Source: Cognatazoarcus halotolerans (GTDB lineage: Bacteria; Pseudomonadota; Gammaproteobacteria; Burkholderiales; Rhodocyclaceae). Taken from it: DNA of 64,000 nucleotides. Location: assembly GCF_009800965.1 (NCBI RefSeq), contig NZ_WUAF01000001.1, positions 310,001 to 374,000 on the forward strand, given 5' to 3'. Made by a program: the position numbers and the translations under genes. The notes under the pieces are model-generated. The model was not told the origin of the DNA. It worked only from the letters and a program-made list of their open reading frames with translations, and made no database searches. Below are positions 8,499 through 18,158 of the stretch, one piece after another. Every line of letters starts with the position of its first letter. Positions within the stretch are counted from its first letter, which is position 1.

Positions 8499-9413
8499 AT
8501 GAACCGACTCGTCATCGCTCTGCTCCTGCTATCGACCGGCCTGACATCCTGCGGTGGTGCGTCCCTCAACCCGCCGTCCGGTTCCGCGGCGCATTGCCTG
8601 CCCCAGCAAGGCTGGGTCACTCCCGACGGAAAGACGCTTGAAGAATCGGCGGTGATCGACAGGCTCGCCGCGCACCGTATCGTGCTGCTCGGCGAATCAC
8701 ACGACGACCAGGCACATCACGACTGGCAACTCGACACGCTCAAGCGCTTGTTCGCAGCCCGACCGGAGATGGTGATAGGCCTCGAAATGTTCCCGCGCAA
8801 GACGCAGCCGGCGCTGGACGACTGGGTCGCCGGCAGGCTCACCGAAGCTCAGTTCCTGGACAGGACCGGCTGGCGCCAGGGCTGGCGATTCGACCCGGCG
8901 CTGTACATGGGCATCTTCCGCTTCGCACGTGAGCACCGTGTCGCGATGCGTGCGCTCAACGTTGACTCCGCCCTGATCCGCGCGGTCAGCCGCGACGGTC
9001 TCGAATCGACACCGCAGTCCCTGCGCGAAGGCGTCGGCAACCCGGCCCCGCCATCGCCGGCCTATCGGCAATGGCTCGCCGGCGTGATGGCAGAGCATCC
9101 GACGGGAAAGCGCCCGGACGAACTGCGCAGCACACGTTTCGTACAAGCCCAGCAGGTATGGGACCGCGCCATGGCCGAAGGCCTCGCTCAGGCGTCGAAA
9201 ACGCACGACGGAGCGCTCGTCGTGGGCATCATGGGGAGCGGCCACATCATCCACGGCTTCGGCGTGCCACATCAGCTGCGCGACCTCGGCATCGACTCGC
9301 TCGCTACCGCTCTACCCTGGAATACGGACACCAACTGCGACGAACTGGTTGCCGACGCAGCCGACGTCATCTTCGCGATCGGACCCGACACCGCGCTCAC
9401 GAAACGTCAATGA
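8499..9413 (+). CDS. ChaN family lipoprotein (possible haem-binding)
   Basis: 304 residues from the ATG at 8499 (another in-frame ATG is at 8487). The N-terminus is a lipoprotein signal peptide ending in LTSC, so the mature protein is lipid-anchored. The body is the ChaN-like fold with the ILLGESHDDQAHHD motif and EMFPRKTQPALD stretch. The Campylobacter ChaN homologue binds two haems and is linked to iron uptake. The stop codon overlaps the start of the M1 peptidase gene (ATGA), pointing to translational coupling. Confidence 0.85.
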   Translation: MNRLVIALLLLSTGLTSCGGASLNPPSGSAAHCLPQQGWVTPDGKTLEESAVIDRLAAHRIVLLGESHDDQAHHDWQLDTLKRLFAARPEMVIGLEMFPRKTQPALDDWVAGRLTEAQFLDRTGWRQGWRFDPALYMGIFRFAREHRVAMRALNVDSALIRAVSRDGLESTPQSLREGVGNPAPPSPAYRQWLAGVMAEHPTGKRPDELRSTRFVQAQQVWDRAMAEGLAQASKTHDGALVVGIMGSGHIIHGFGVPHQLRDLGIDSLATALPWNTDTNCDELVADAADVIFAIGPDTALTKRQ

Positions 9414-11434
9414 AACAGGTATCCCGCCTCGCCCGAAGGATCGGCTTGGCCATGCTGCTGGCGGTCTCCCAGTTCGTGCAGGCCGGCACCGGAACCGTCG
9501 CCCCGGTTGCCATCGACCTCTCGGTAGCCCTCGACCCACAGTCGCGCAAACTGAACGGCTCGGCGACATTGACCATCAATGACACGGACGAAACCGAGAT
9601 CGTGCTCGCCGCGGGCCTCGCTGCGACCTTGGACGGATCGGACCGGCGAGCGCCCCGCCGTGTGGCTCAGGGCCTGCAGCGCTGGCAGATCCCCGCAGGG
9701 CCACGCGGGCGGCAGGTCACCCTGCGCTGGAGTGGTACGCTGGCGCTGCTTGATACCAGCCAGCAACATCGCGACACGCTCGGCCCCGCGGTAGCCGTGG
9801 CATCACCCGAAGGCAGTTTCCTGCCAGCTGCGGCGCTGTGGTACCCCCACCCGTTCAAGGCAGGAAATCCCCAGCTCCACAGCTGGTCCCTGACGCTCAC
9901 ACTGCCGCGCGGCCAGAAGGGTCTTGTCCCTGGCAACCTGACGGACGAGCGGCATGACGACAACGGCTACACGGCGCATTTCGAGTTCCCCTGGCCCGGA
10001 GAGGGCATCGACCTGATGGCAGGCCCGTACCGCATCGACGAAAGACTGATCCGCAGCATCGACGGCCGCCCGCTGCGGCTGCGCACCGTGTTCGCCCCCT
10101 CGCTAGGCCCGCTCGCCGATGGCTATCTCGATTCGGTTGCCGGCTATATCGCCCGCTACGAATCGGCCATCGGTCCCTATCCCTTCGGTGGATTCAGCGT
10201 CGTCTCAAGTCCAACGCCAACCGGCTTCGGCATGCCGACCCTCACGTACCTCGGCGAATCCGTGCTGCGGCTACCCTTCATCCGGCACACCTCGCTCGGC
10301 CACGAGGTACTCCACAACTGGTGGGGAAACGGTGTCTATCCCGATTACCCGACCGGCAACTGGAGCGAAGGCCTGACCACCTTCATGGCCGATTACGCCT
10401 ACGCCGAAGAAGCTGGCAGCGACAAGGCGGCCGAAATGCGTGCGAGCTGGCTGCGCGACCTCGCCGCGGTTCCGCCAGGCAGCACCACGTCACTACGCGC
10501 CTTCACGTCGCGCCACCACGGTGCCTCGCAGGCGATCGGATACGGCAAGGCCGCCATGCTCTTCGTGATGCTGCGTGACCGCATCGGTGCCGCGTCCTTC
10601 GAGCACGGCCTGCGTACGTTCTGGCAAGACTGGCGATTCAGGACAGCCTCCTGGCGTGACCTGCAACACGCATTCGAGCAGGCCAGCGGTGACGACCTTC
10701 AAACCTTCTTCACGCAATGGACCACGCGCTCTTCCTTGCCGAGCATCACGATGACTTCGGCCAGCAGACACGGCAGCGAGCTTCGCTTGCGGCTGGACCA
10801 GCGTGCTCCCGCGTACCAGCTGGACATACCGCTACGGGTTGTCGGGCCGGGCAGCTCGAACGACCTGCGCGTACGCATGGACCGGCCGACGCAGGTCTTC
10901 GGCCTCGAAGTCGCCGCCGATGCGATACGCGTGGAGCTTGACCCGGATGCCCGCCTGCTGCGCCGGCTGGGGCCGGGCGAAGCCCCGCCCATCCTGCGCG
11001 ACGTCACCTTCGACCCGAAGGCCGGCCTGCTCATTCTGGGAGACGCGCCCTTCGGCAGCGTCGCCCGGCAGCTGGCTGGCCGCCTTCTCGACCACCCGAC
11101 CGCCGGCACTCCACCCCCGGCGGCGACCGGCAACCAAGCGCTGTTGCTCATCGGCCCCGACGCGATGATCGATGACTGGCTCGCCCGCCACGCCCTGGCC
11201 ACCCGGCCAACGGAAACCGCAGCGGCGGATGTCGCGATGTGGACACTGCGACGCGAGAACGGGCAGCCGCTCGCGATCATCTCCGCACGGGATGCCACTG
11301 CGCTCGACGCCGCAACGCGCCCATTGCCGCACTATGGCGGACAGAGCTGGCTCGCCATCGACGACGGCAGGGTGCGCAGGAAGGGCGTCTGGCCGGTCAG
11401 GCCACAATCGATCGCGGTGCTGCCGGAAAACTAG
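9410..11434 (+). CDS. M1 family metallopeptidase, secreted
   Basis: 674 residues. An N-terminal signal peptide (about 1-25) sends it to the periplasm or envelope. The zinc site is HEVLH (298-302) followed by Glu320 in NWSEGL, 17 residues after the second His; the classic M1 spacing is 18. In place of the aminopeptidase GAMEN motif it has GFGMPTL, so exopeptidase specificity is uncertain. The last ~200 residues form an extra beta-rich or unknown domain. The start overlaps the chaN stop and its stop codon overlaps the convergent YbaK-type gene by 4 bases. Confidence 0.85.
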   Translation: MKQVSRLARRIGLAMLLAVSQFVQAGTGTVAPVAIDLSVALDPQSRKLNGSATLTINDTDETEIVLAAGLAATLDGSDRRAPRRVAQGLQRWQIPAGPRGRQVTLRWSGTLALLDTSQQHRDTLGPAVAVASPEGSFLPAAALWYPHPFKAGNPQLHSWSLTLTLPRGQKGLVPGNLTDERHDDNGYTAHFEFPWPGEGIDLMAGPYRIDERLIRSIDGRPLRLRTVFAPSLGPLADGYLDSVAGYIARYESAIGPYPFGGFSVVSSPTPTGFGMPTLTYLGESVLRLPFIRHTSLGHEVLHNWWGNGVYPDYPTGNWSEGLTTFMADYAYAEEAGSDKAAEMRASWLRDLAAVPPGSTTSLRAFTSRHHGASQAIGYGKAAMLFVMLRDRIGAASFEHGLRTFWQDWRFRTASWRDLQHAFEQASGDDLQTFFTQWTTRSSLPSITMTSASRHGSELRLRLDQRAPAYQLDIPLRVVGPGSSNDLRVRMDRPTQVFGLEVAADAIRVELDPDARLLRRLGPGEAPPILRDVTFDPKAGLLILGDAPFGSVARQLAGRLLDHPTAGTPPPAATGNQALLLIGPDAMIDDWLARHALATRPTETAAADVAMWTLRRENGQPLAIISARDATALDAATRPLPHYGGQSWLAIDDGRVRRKGVWPVRPQSIAVLPEN

Positions 11435-11931
11435 GTTTGCCGCGCCACATCGCCCACCCGAATCTCGGGAATGCGATGCAGATCATCGGCTGACAGACAG
11501 AAAACCGCGTTCGGCGCGCCTGCCGCGGCCCAGATCGGATCGAGCGACCACAAGCCCTCATCGACCAGCACCGTCACTGCGCCGAGATGCCCCACCGGAG
11601 CCACACCGCCGATGGCAAAACCGGTGCGTGCGCGCACGAACGTCGCATCCGCCTTGGCAACCGGCTGGCCGACGAGGGTCGCCACCTTGTGTTCATCCAC
11701 ACGGCTCGCGCCGCTGGCGATGACGAGTACGCAGGTATCGTCCTGCAGCCCCCGCAGGACGATCGATTTCGCGATCTGGGCAACGTCGCAACCGATCTCG
11801 CGAGCCGCATCGACCGCAGTGCGGGTGCTCGCCGCAAACTCGATGATGCTGGTCTCGATCCCGAGGGCGGCAAGCGCCTGCTCCACACGTTGAACCGATG
11901 AAATGGGCTGGGCTGGCACGGGGGAGTTCAT
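11431..11931 (-). CDS. YbaK/EbsC-type aminoacyl-tRNA deacylase domain protein
   Basis: 166 residues forming a single YbaK/ProX editing domain. The family hydrolyses mischarged tRNAs such as Cys-tRNA(Pro) or Ala-tRNA(Pro). Family features include the AKSIVLRG strand with its lysine, the GASRVDEHKVATLVG stretch and GGVAPVGH, the substrate-pocket glycine loop. It starts at the ATG at 11931 and converges on the M1 peptidase gene. Which tRNA it edits is not clear from sequence. Confidence 0.9.
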   Translation of the reverse strand: MNSPVPAQPISSVQRVEQALAALGIETSIIEFAASTRTAVDAAREIGCDVAQIAKSIVLRGLQDDTCVLVIASGASRVDEHKVATLVGQPVAKADATFVRARTGFAIGGVAPVGHLGAVTVLVDEGLWSLDPIWAAAGAPNAVFCLSADDLHRIPEIRVGDVARQT

Positions 11932-12032
11932 GCGGTATTTTCTGACGGAACGAAGTGGCGAATCTTAGCGCCACCGTCGAAGGTTTTCGAGTGCGAATGT
12001 TAAGATCCGGCTTTGTCCGCAAGACCTACACC

Positions 12033-12635
12033 ATGACTCTCTCCTGTGCGGCGCTGAATGCGCCCTTCCGGCCCCTGGTCGAGCGAATCCGCGACGAGGC
12101 AACGATTGCCGCGAACGAGATCATCAAGATCGATCATTTCCTGAATCACCGCATCGAACCGGCCTTCATGACCGCCATGGGGCAGGAAATCGGGGCACGC
12201 GTGCGCGGCTTCGCGCCCGACATCGTGCTCACCGCCGAAGCCAGCGGCATCGCCCCGGGCCTGGTGGTCTCGATCGCGCTCGACGTGCCCATGGTCTATG
12301 CAAAGAAGTATGCGCCGCAGATCGAGCCACCCGCCTACTCGCGCATTGTCCCCTCTCCCACCAAGGGTGGCGAAACCCGGCTGGTGATCGGCCAGAAGTA
12401 TCTGTGGCAAGGTGCGCGCGTGGTGCTGGTGGACGACATCCTCTCCAACGGTCGAACCGGCGCAGCACTGATCGAGATGGTCCGCGAGGCCGGCGCCGAG
12501 GTGCTTGCCGCAGCCTTCATCATGGAAAAGGCATTCAAGCACGGACGTGCCGAACTGGAGTCGATGGGTGTACCGGTCATCGCTCTCGCGCGTGTGACCG
12601 CGATCGAAAACGGTCACGCGATCATGGCCGACTGA
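12033..12635 (+). CDS. xpt: Xanthine phosphoribosyltransferase
   Basis: 200 residues matching the Xpt family over its length: it converts xanthine and PRPP to XMP in purine salvage. The PRPP-binding loop is VVLVDDILSNGRT (about 137-149). The region NEIIKIDHFLNHRIEP is typical of Xpt and absent from other purine transferases, as is the KYAPQIEPP stretch. The ATG at 12033 was chosen because it gives the usual ~195-residue length; an in-frame start upstream would add residues not seen in the family. No purine riboswitch-like structure was recognised upstream. Confidence 0.9.
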   Translation: MTLSCAALNAPFRPLVERIRDEATIAANEIIKIDHFLNHRIEPAFMTAMGQEIGARVRGFAPDIVLTAEASGIAPGLVVSIALDVPMVYAKKYAPQIEPPAYSRIVPSPTKGGETRLVIGQKYLWQGARVVLVDDILSNGRTGAALIEMVREAGAEVLAAAFIMEKAFKHGRAELESMGVPVIALARVTAIENGHAIMAD

Positions 12636-12723
12636 GCAGGCATTTCTCGGGGCACAACGGACGCGACGGGCGCAGCCCGGCAGCCATTGCCCGTGCTGCG
12701 TCGCGGGCAGCCTCCCGGTGAAC

Positions 12724-12751
12724 GACAAAGCCGCCATACGGCGGCCTTGTC
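12724..12751. terminator. Hairpin between convergent xpt and ilvD
   Basis: A 6-base stem GCCGCC/GGCGGC with loop ATAC (12730-12745), extended by GACAA/TTGTC across one mismatch. On the minus strand it is followed by TTTGTCGTT, so it would mainly end ilvD transcripts and could block readthrough from xpt. Confidence 0.65.
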
Positions 12752-12767
12752 AAGGCGCTTCCGGCAT

Positions 12768-14618
12768 TCAGCGCTGGATCTGACTCACATCCCGCACCGC
12801 GCCGGTATCGGCCGACGTCGTCAGCGCGGCATAGGCCTGCAGCGCCGCCGAGACGTGACGCTCCCGATTGACCGGCTTCCAGGCTGCTGCACCCCTGGCG
12901 TCCATCGCGGCGCGGCGGCGCTCAAGCTCCTGGTCGCTCACGGCAAGCCCGATGGTCCGGTTCGGAATGTCGATCTCGATCGTGTCACCTTCCTCGACCA
13001 GCGCGATCGCCCCGCCGCATGCCGCTTCGGGCGACGCATGACCGATCGACAAACCGGACGTGCCGCCGGAAAAACGTCCATCGGTCAACAGCGCACAGGC
13101 CTTGCCCAGCCCCTTGGACTTAAGGTAGCTGGTCGGATAGAGCATCTCCTGCATGCCCGGCCCACCCTTGGGCCCTTCGTAGCGGATCACCACCACGTCG
13201 CCGGCTACGATCTTGTCGGCCAGGATGCCCTCGACCGCGGCCTCCTGGCTCTCGAACACCCGCGCCCGCCCACTGAACGTCCAGATTGATTCGTCCACGC
13301 CCGCCGTCTTGACGATGCATCCCTTCTCGGCAATGTTGCCGTAGAGCACCGCGAGCCCCCCATCCTGGCTGAACGCGTTCGAGCGGTCACGGATCACGCC
13401 GCGCGAACGATCCATGTCGAGTTCGTTCCAGCGCCGATCCTGGCTGAATGCGACCTGTGTCGGAACCCCACCCGGCGCGGCCTTGTAAAGCTCGAACACG
13501 CTGGTGTCGTGTGCCTGCATGACATCCCAGCGGGCCAGTGCCTCGCCCATTGTCTTTGCATGCACGGTGGGCAGGTCGGTGTGCAGCAAGCCGCCGCGAT
13601 CGAGTTCGCCGAGGATGCCCATGATGCCGCCGGCGCGATGCACGTCCTCGATATGCACATCGGACACCGCCGGCGCAACCTTGCACAGGCAAGGCACCTT
13701 GCGTGAGATGTGGTCGATGTCCTGCATCGTGAACCCCACGCCGGCCTCGCTGGCCGCCGCCAGCAAATGCAACACGGTATTGGTCGATCCGCCCATCGCC
13801 ACATCGAGGCTGATCGCGTTCTCGAAGGCCTTGAAACTGCCGATCGAGCGTGGCAGCACCGAAGTATCCTCCTTCTCGTAATAGCGGCGCGCAAGCTCGA
13901 CAATGGTGCGCCCCGCCTGCAGAAAGAGCTTCTTGCGGTCCGCGTGGGTAGCGACGATGGTGCCGTTGCCCGGCAGCGACAGGCCGAGCGCCTCAGTCAG
14001 GCAGTTCATCGAGTTTGCGGTAAACATGCCGGAGCAGGACCCGCAGGTCGGGCACGCGGAGCGCTCGACGGCGGCCACTTCTTCGTCGGAGCAGGCGCTG
14101 TCGGCAGCCTTGACCATTGCGTCGACCAGATCGAGTGCGATGACCTTGTTTTCCCACTTCACCTTGCCCGCTTCCATGGGGCCGCCCGAGACGAAGATCG
14201 CCGGGATGTTGAGCCGCATCGCGGCCATCAGCATGCCCGGGGTGATCTTGTCGCAGTTCGAGATACACACCATGGCATCCGCGCAGTGCGCGTTGACCAT
14301 GTACTCGACGCTGTCGGCGATCAGCTCGCGGGACGGCAACGAATAAAGCATGCCACCGTGACCCATGGCAATGCCGTCATCCACCGCGATGGTGTTGAAT
14401 TCCTTTGCAACGCCGCCCGCCGCTTCGATCTCGCGGGCAACCAGCTGGCCAAGATCCTTGAGGTGGACATGACCCGGGACGAACTGCGTGAAACTGTTTA
14501 CAACCGCAATGATCGGCTTCTCGAAATCCCCGTCCTTCATACCGGTAGCGCGCCACAGCGCACGGGCGCCTGCCATGTTGCGGCCGGCGGTGGAAGTTCG
14601 GGAACGATATTGCGGCAT
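12768..14618 (-). CDS. ilvD: Dihydroxy-acid dehydratase
   Basis: 616 residues from the ATG at 14618 (MPQYRSRTS), the same length as E. coli IlvD; GGAG lies 10 bases upstream. It dehydrates 2,3-dihydroxy acids to 2-keto acids in valine, leucine and isoleucine synthesis. Fe-S ligand cysteines are visible in [12 protein letters not shown] and [11 protein letters not shown]. It stands alone, away from other ilv genes in this window, and is divergent from the rubrerythrin gene. Confidence 0.97.
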   Translation of the reverse strand: MPQYRSRTSTAGRNMAGARALWRATGMKDGDFEKPIIAVVNSFTQFVPGHVHLKDLGQLVAREIEAAGGVAKEFNTIAVDDGIAMGHGGMLYSLPSRELIADSVEYMVNAHCADAMVCISNCDKITPGMLMAAMRLNIPAIFVSGGPMEAGKVKWENKVIALDLVDAMVKAADSACSDEEVAAVERSACPTCGSCSGMFTANSMNCLTEALGLSLPGNGTIVATHADRKKLFLQAGRTIVELARRYYEKEDTSVLPRSIGSFKAFENAISLDVAMGGSTNTVLHLLAAASEAGVGFTMQDIDHISRKVPCLCKVAPAVSDVHIEDVHRAGGIMGILGELDRGGLLHTDLPTVHAKTMGEALARWDVMQAHDTSVFELYKAAPGGVPTQVAFSQDRRWNELDMDRSRGVIRDRSNAFSQDGGLAVLYGNIAEKGCIVKTAGVDESIWTFSGRARVFESQEAAVEGILADKIVAGDVVVIRYEGPKGGPGMQEMLYPTSYLKSKGLGKACALLTDGRFSGGTSGLSIGHASPEAACGGAIALVEEGDTIEIDIPNRTIGLAVSDQELERRRAAMDARGAAAWKPVNRERHVSAALQAYAALTTSADTGAVRDVSQIQR

Positions 14619-14836
14619 GCTGATCTCCACTTGCACAAAAACTTGGGGACTGGGGTAGCCCTGTAGTTTAGCGCTTCAAATCGATTTGCGGACAGCGGCG
14701 CCCGGACCGATAGCCGAGTGCTATCGGGATCATTGGCAATCCCAATTTCATTGCGACTTGTCCCCGAACTAGGTTAAAGGACCAGCCGGCTGGGTCTGGC
14801 AGGCGTGCTCGTATCTGTCCACCGAGGAGGAAGATC

Positions 14837-15262
14837 ATGCAACTCAAGGGAAGCAAGACCGAAGAGAATCTGAAAGCCGCGTTCGCGGGCGAATCGCAGG
14901 CGAATCGCCGCTACCTGTACTTTGCAGCCAAGGCGGATGTTGAAGGCTTCAACGATGTCGCTGCGGTCTTCCGTTCAACGGCAGAAGGCGAAACCGGCCA
15001 CGCTCACGGGCACCTCGAATATCTCGAGGCATGCGGCGATCCCGCTACCGGCCTGCCGATCGGCGCAACCGCGGACAATCTGGCCGCCGCGATCGCGGGA
15101 GAGACCCACGAATACACCGACATGTACCCGGGCATGGCCAAGTCCGCCCGCGAGGAAGGCTTCGACGAGATTGCCGACTGGTTCGAGACCCTCGCCAAGG
15201 CAGAACGAAGCCATGCGAACAAGTTCCAGCGCACGCTCGACGAGGTGAAGGCCGACGCCTGA
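14837..15262 (+). CDS. Rubrerythrin (diiron domain only)
   Basis: 141 residues forming only the four-helix ferritin-like domain; the C-terminal rubredoxin domain of classical rubrerythrin is absent. All diiron ligands are in place: Glu19, Glu52-x-x-His55, Glu89, Glu92 and Glu123-x-x-His126. Rubrerythrins reduce hydrogen peroxide with electrons from a rubredoxin-type donor. AGGAGG lies just before the ATG. It heads a probable operon with an Fe-S oxidoreductase and a DUF3501 gene, and the Fe-S protein may supply the electrons its missing domain would have carried. That last step is inference. Confidence 0.93.
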   Translation: MQLKGSKTEENLKAAFAGESQANRRYLYFAAKADVEGFNDVAAVFRSTAEGETGHAHGHLEYLEACGDPATGLPIGATADNLAAAIAGETHEYTDMYPGMAKSAREEGFDEIADWFETLAKAERSHANKFQRTLDEVKADA

Positions 15263-15271
15263 AGATCTCGT

Positions 15272-15299
15272 GGCCGCCGGACCCGGCTGTCCGGCGGCC
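15272..15299. other. Strong intercistronic hairpin after the rubrerythrin gene
   Basis: A perfect 10-base stem, GGCCGCCGGA (15272-15281) with TCCGGCGGCC (15290-15299), and an 8-base loop. No T-run follows, so it is more likely an mRNA-stabilising or attenuating element than a full terminator. It would favour the rubrerythrin message over the downstream genes. Confidence 0.7.
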
Positions 15300-15351
15300 T
15301 CGTACGACCGCCCCCGCCCACTCGAGAAATCCTTCAAGAAGATGAGGTGTG

Positions 15352-16701
15352 ATGATGGCCAGCGGTACCGTTCGCGAGGGAAGCCTGGAGGCGCCGACCC
15401 GGCATCCGCTTGACTGGAAGAGCGCGGCGTTCTGGGACGAGGCGAAGCTCCACGCCGAAATGGAACGCACGTTCGACATTTGCCATGGCTGTCGTCGCTG
15501 CGTCAGCCTGTGCGGCGCATTTCCAACGCTGTTCGACCTGGTGGACGACGGCCCGACCGGCGAACTCGATGGCGTGCCAAAGGAGCGCTTCAAGGACGTC
15601 GTCGATCAATGCTATCTGTGCGACATGTGCTACATGTCCAAGTGCCCTTACGTGCCCCCTCATGAATGGAATCTGGACTTCCCTCACCTGATGCTGCGCG
15701 CCAAGGCCGTCGAGCGAAAGAAGAACGGACCCAGACTGCGTGACACCATCCTTTCGTCGACAGACAAGACCGGCCTCTTCGCCGGCATACCCGTGGTCAC
15801 CCAGGTCGTAAACTCGGTGAACAAACTTCCTTCGATGCGAAAGGCCCTGGAGGCGACGCTGGGCGTGGATGCCAAGGCCTGGCTTCCCGAGTTTGCGACG
15901 ACGAAGTTCCGCTCAGCCGCCGGGAAGGCAACATCGACCGAAGTACGCGACGGTGAGCGCACACCCGGCAAGGTTGCACTGTTCTCGACCTGCTTCATCA
16001 ATTACAACGAACCCGGGATCGGGCACGATCTTGTCGCCATCCTCGATCACAACCGAATCCCCTGGGTCCTGTTGAAGAAGGAAGCATGCTGCGGCATGCC
16101 CAAACTCGAACAGGGGGATCTGGACGGCGTCGAGACGCTCAAGAACATCAACATCCCGCACCTGGTCGAACTGGCACGCGCTGGCTACGCGATCCTCACC
16201 GGCGTACCCTCGTGCACGCTGATGTTCAAGCAGGAGCTGCCACTGATGTTCCCCGACGATGCGGATGTGCTTGCCGTGCGTGACGCGATGTGGGAGCCGT
16301 TCGAATACCTCGTCGCGCGTGGCAAGGATGGTTTGCTCAACACCGATTTCAAGCGAGGCCTCGGCAAGGTTGCCTATCACGTCCCTTGTCACGGACGGGT
16401 GCAGAACATCGGTCGCAAGACGGAGGAATTTCTCAAGAAGATTCCGGACAGTCAGATCGCGACCACCGAACGCTGCTCCGGCCACGCCGGTACATTCGGG
16501 GTGAAGAAGGAATTTCATGCCATGGCGATGAAGATCGGCAAACCGGTATTCCGCCAGATGGCGGGGGCAGAACCGGACATCATCAGTTCCGATTGCCCGC
16601 TCGGCGGCCATCATCTCGCCCAGGGCATCGCCGAACAACAAGGCAAGAACCCGGAGTTGGTGCATCCGATCAGTCTCGTACGACGGGCTTACGGCATCTG
16701 A
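15352..16701 (+). CDS. Iron-sulfur oxidoreductase, GlpC/heterodisulfide-reductase D-like
   Basis: 449 residues from the ATG at 15352. Two ferredoxin-type [4Fe-4S] motifs lie at the N-terminus: Cys44-x2-Cys47-x2-Cys50-x3-Cys54 (followed by Gly, not Pro) and Cys87-x2-Cys90-x2-Cys93-x4-Cys98-Pro. The C-terminal half has two CCG-type regions, a canonical one around ACCGMP and a variant with PCHGR, ERCSGHAG and SDCPLGG. These domains occur in GlpC and HdrB/D and carry electrons or bind non-cubane clusters. No flavin or NAD site is visible. The gene follows the rubrerythrin gene and precedes DUF3501 by 18 bases, so an electron-transfer role in that unit is likely. Confidence 0.85.
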   Translation: MMASGTVREGSLEAPTRHPLDWKSAAFWDEAKLHAEMERTFDICHGCRRCVSLCGAFPTLFDLVDDGPTGELDGVPKERFKDVVDQCYLCDMCYMSKCPYVPPHEWNLDFPHLMLRAKAVERKKNGPRLRDTILSSTDKTGLFAGIPVVTQVVNSVNKLPSMRKALEATLGVDAKAWLPEFATTKFRSAAGKATSTEVRDGERTPGKVALFSTCFINYNEPGIGHDLVAILDHNRIPWVLLKKEACCGMPKLEQGDLDGVETLKNINIPHLVELARAGYAILTGVPSCTLMFKQELPLMFPDDADVLAVRDAMWEPFEYLVARGKDGLLNTDFKRGLGKVAYHVPCHGRVQNIGRKTEEFLKKIPDSQIATTERCSGHAGTFGVKKEFHAMAMKIGKPVFRQMAGAEPDIISSDCPLGGHHLAQGIAEQQGKNPELVHPISLVRRAYGI

Positions 16702-16719
16702 ATGGAGGGCGGCAACGCC

Positions 16720-17304
16720 ATGTCACAACTGACACGCAGCGATCTTTGGTCCCTGGAGGAATATGCGAGCCGGCGTAGCCAGTTCCGGGCGGAGATGATC
16801 GCGCACAAGCGCCTGCGCACGGTGCACCTCGGCACCAGCGTGACCCTGCTGTTCGAGGACGAAAAGACGGTCCGCTATCAGATCCAGGAAATGCTGCGCA
16901 TCGAACGCACCTTCGAGTCGGCGGGCATCCAGGACGAACTCGACGCCTACAATCCACTGATTCCGGACGGCAGCAATCTGAAGGCGACGATGCTAATCGA
17001 GTACCCCGACCCACAGGAAAGGGCCGCGCGCTTGCGCGAATTCAAGGGCATCGAAAGACAGACATGGGTTCGGGCAGACGGCTTCGAGAAGAGCTTTGCG
17101 ATCGCCGACGAGGACCTTCAACGCGAGAACGAGGAGAAGACCTCGTCGGTTCACTTTCTACGCTTCGAGCTGACTGCAGAAATGCGCGCCGCGCTGAAGG
17201 CCGGTGCTGCACTCGGCATGGGCATCGACCATGTTGCCTACCACGTCGAGATCGACGAAATCGCGCCCGAGACACAGGCGTCGCTTGTCACCGACCTTGC
17301 ATGA
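16720..17304 (+). CDS. DUF3501 family protein
   Basis: 194 residues starting at the ATG at 16720 behind GGAGG. It matches the DUF3501 family by its opening (LTRSDLWSLEEYASRR), the TVHLGTSVTLLFED strand, YQIQEMLRIERTFE and the ETQASLVTDL end. There is no cysteine cluster, signal peptide or membrane segment. The family has no assigned function and is typically found next to the Fe-S oxidoreductase and rubrerythrin genes, as here. A partner or adaptor role in peroxide reduction is inference. Confidence 0.85.
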   Translation: MSQLTRSDLWSLEEYASRRSQFRAEMIAHKRLRTVHLGTSVTLLFEDEKTVRYQIQEMLRIERTFESAGIQDELDAYNPLIPDGSNLKATMLIEYPDPQERAARLREFKGIERQTWVRADGFEKSFAIADEDLQRENEEKTSSVHFLRFELTAEMRAALKAGAALGMGIDHVAYHVEIDEIAPETQASLVTDLA

Positions 17305-17426
17305 CCCCCCGGGACCGGAACGGCCGCGGCACCCAGGCGGCAGAGCTTCCTCGCCCCTGAATCCGGACGGCCGATAATCGGTACGTCGGCTATCATTGCG
17401 GCACCCAACCGCGAAGGCAGCCGACC

Positions 17427-18119
17427 ATGGATCAGAATCCGCAGGAATCCGGAAACGCGAGCAGCGAAGGTTTCGACCTGGATGCGATCGAGGTCAGGGT
17501 GCTCTCGGTACTGATCGAAAAATCGTTCGTCACTCCGGACAGCTACCCCTTGTCGATCAACGCAATCGTTACCGGTTGCAATCAGCTCACGGGGCGGGAA
17601 CCGGTCATGGAGCTTGCGGAATCGACCGTGCAGGACGCAGTGGACCGACTGATCGAGCGACGCCTCATCAGCATCCGTCACCAGGCCGGCGCCCGGGTGC
17701 TGAAGTATGAACATCAGATCCGCTTGCGCCACTCGCTGCCACCCGCGGAGCAGGTGGTCCTGGCGCTGCTGATGCTTCGGGGGCCACAGACGCCCGGCGA
17801 GATCCGCTCTCGGGGCGAACGCATGCACCACTTCGCGGACCTCGCCGAGGTGGAGGCGGTACTGCTTCACCTGTCGGAAAAGTACCCGCCGATGGCAACC
17901 GCCCTGCCACGCGCACCAGGCACGAAAGAAACCCGTCATGCACACCTGATGTCAGGTGCGGAAGTGTTGCAGCAGTACGCCGACGGTTATGCGACAGCGG
18001 AAAGCGCGGCACCTCGCGGCAGCCGCCTCGGGGAACTCGAGGAGGAAGTGAGGCGTCTGCGCCAGCAGGTCGAATGGCTCACCGCCGAGTTCGAGCAGTT
18101 CCGCAAACAGTTTGAATAG
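17427..18119 (+). CDS. YceH family protein (DUF480)
   Basis: 230 residues with two winged-helix-like modules: the first around LIEKSFVTPDSYPLSINA and the second around VVLALLMLRGPQTPGEI, both family signatures. The C-terminal ~40 residues are a short coiled coil (LEEEVRRLRQQVEWL). The fold suggests nucleic-acid or protein binding but no function is established. lgt follows 39 bases later on the same strand. Confidence 0.92.
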   Translation: MDQNPQESGNASSEGFDLDAIEVRVLSVLIEKSFVTPDSYPLSINAIVTGCNQLTGREPVMELAESTVQDAVDRLIERRLISIRHQAGARVLKYEHQIRLRHSLPPAEQVVLALLMLRGPQTPGEIRSRGERMHHFADLAEVEAVLLHLSEKYPPMATALPRAPGTKETRHAHLMSGAEVLQQYADGYATAESAAPRGSRLGELEEEVRRLRQQVEWLTAEFEQFRKQFE

Positions 18120-18158
18120 CGCAACGCTTCGGCGACGCGCTCCCCACCGGAAACATCC

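Noticed and set aside
11955-12032. Upstream extension of xpt
   Set aside because: Adds 26 residues unlike the Xpt family, overlaps the likely promoter; the internal ATG gives the normal length.
14668-14856. Short minus-strand frame between ilvD and rubrerythrin
   Set aside because: Overlaps the rubrerythrin start and RBS and has no plausible start signal; treated as promoter region.
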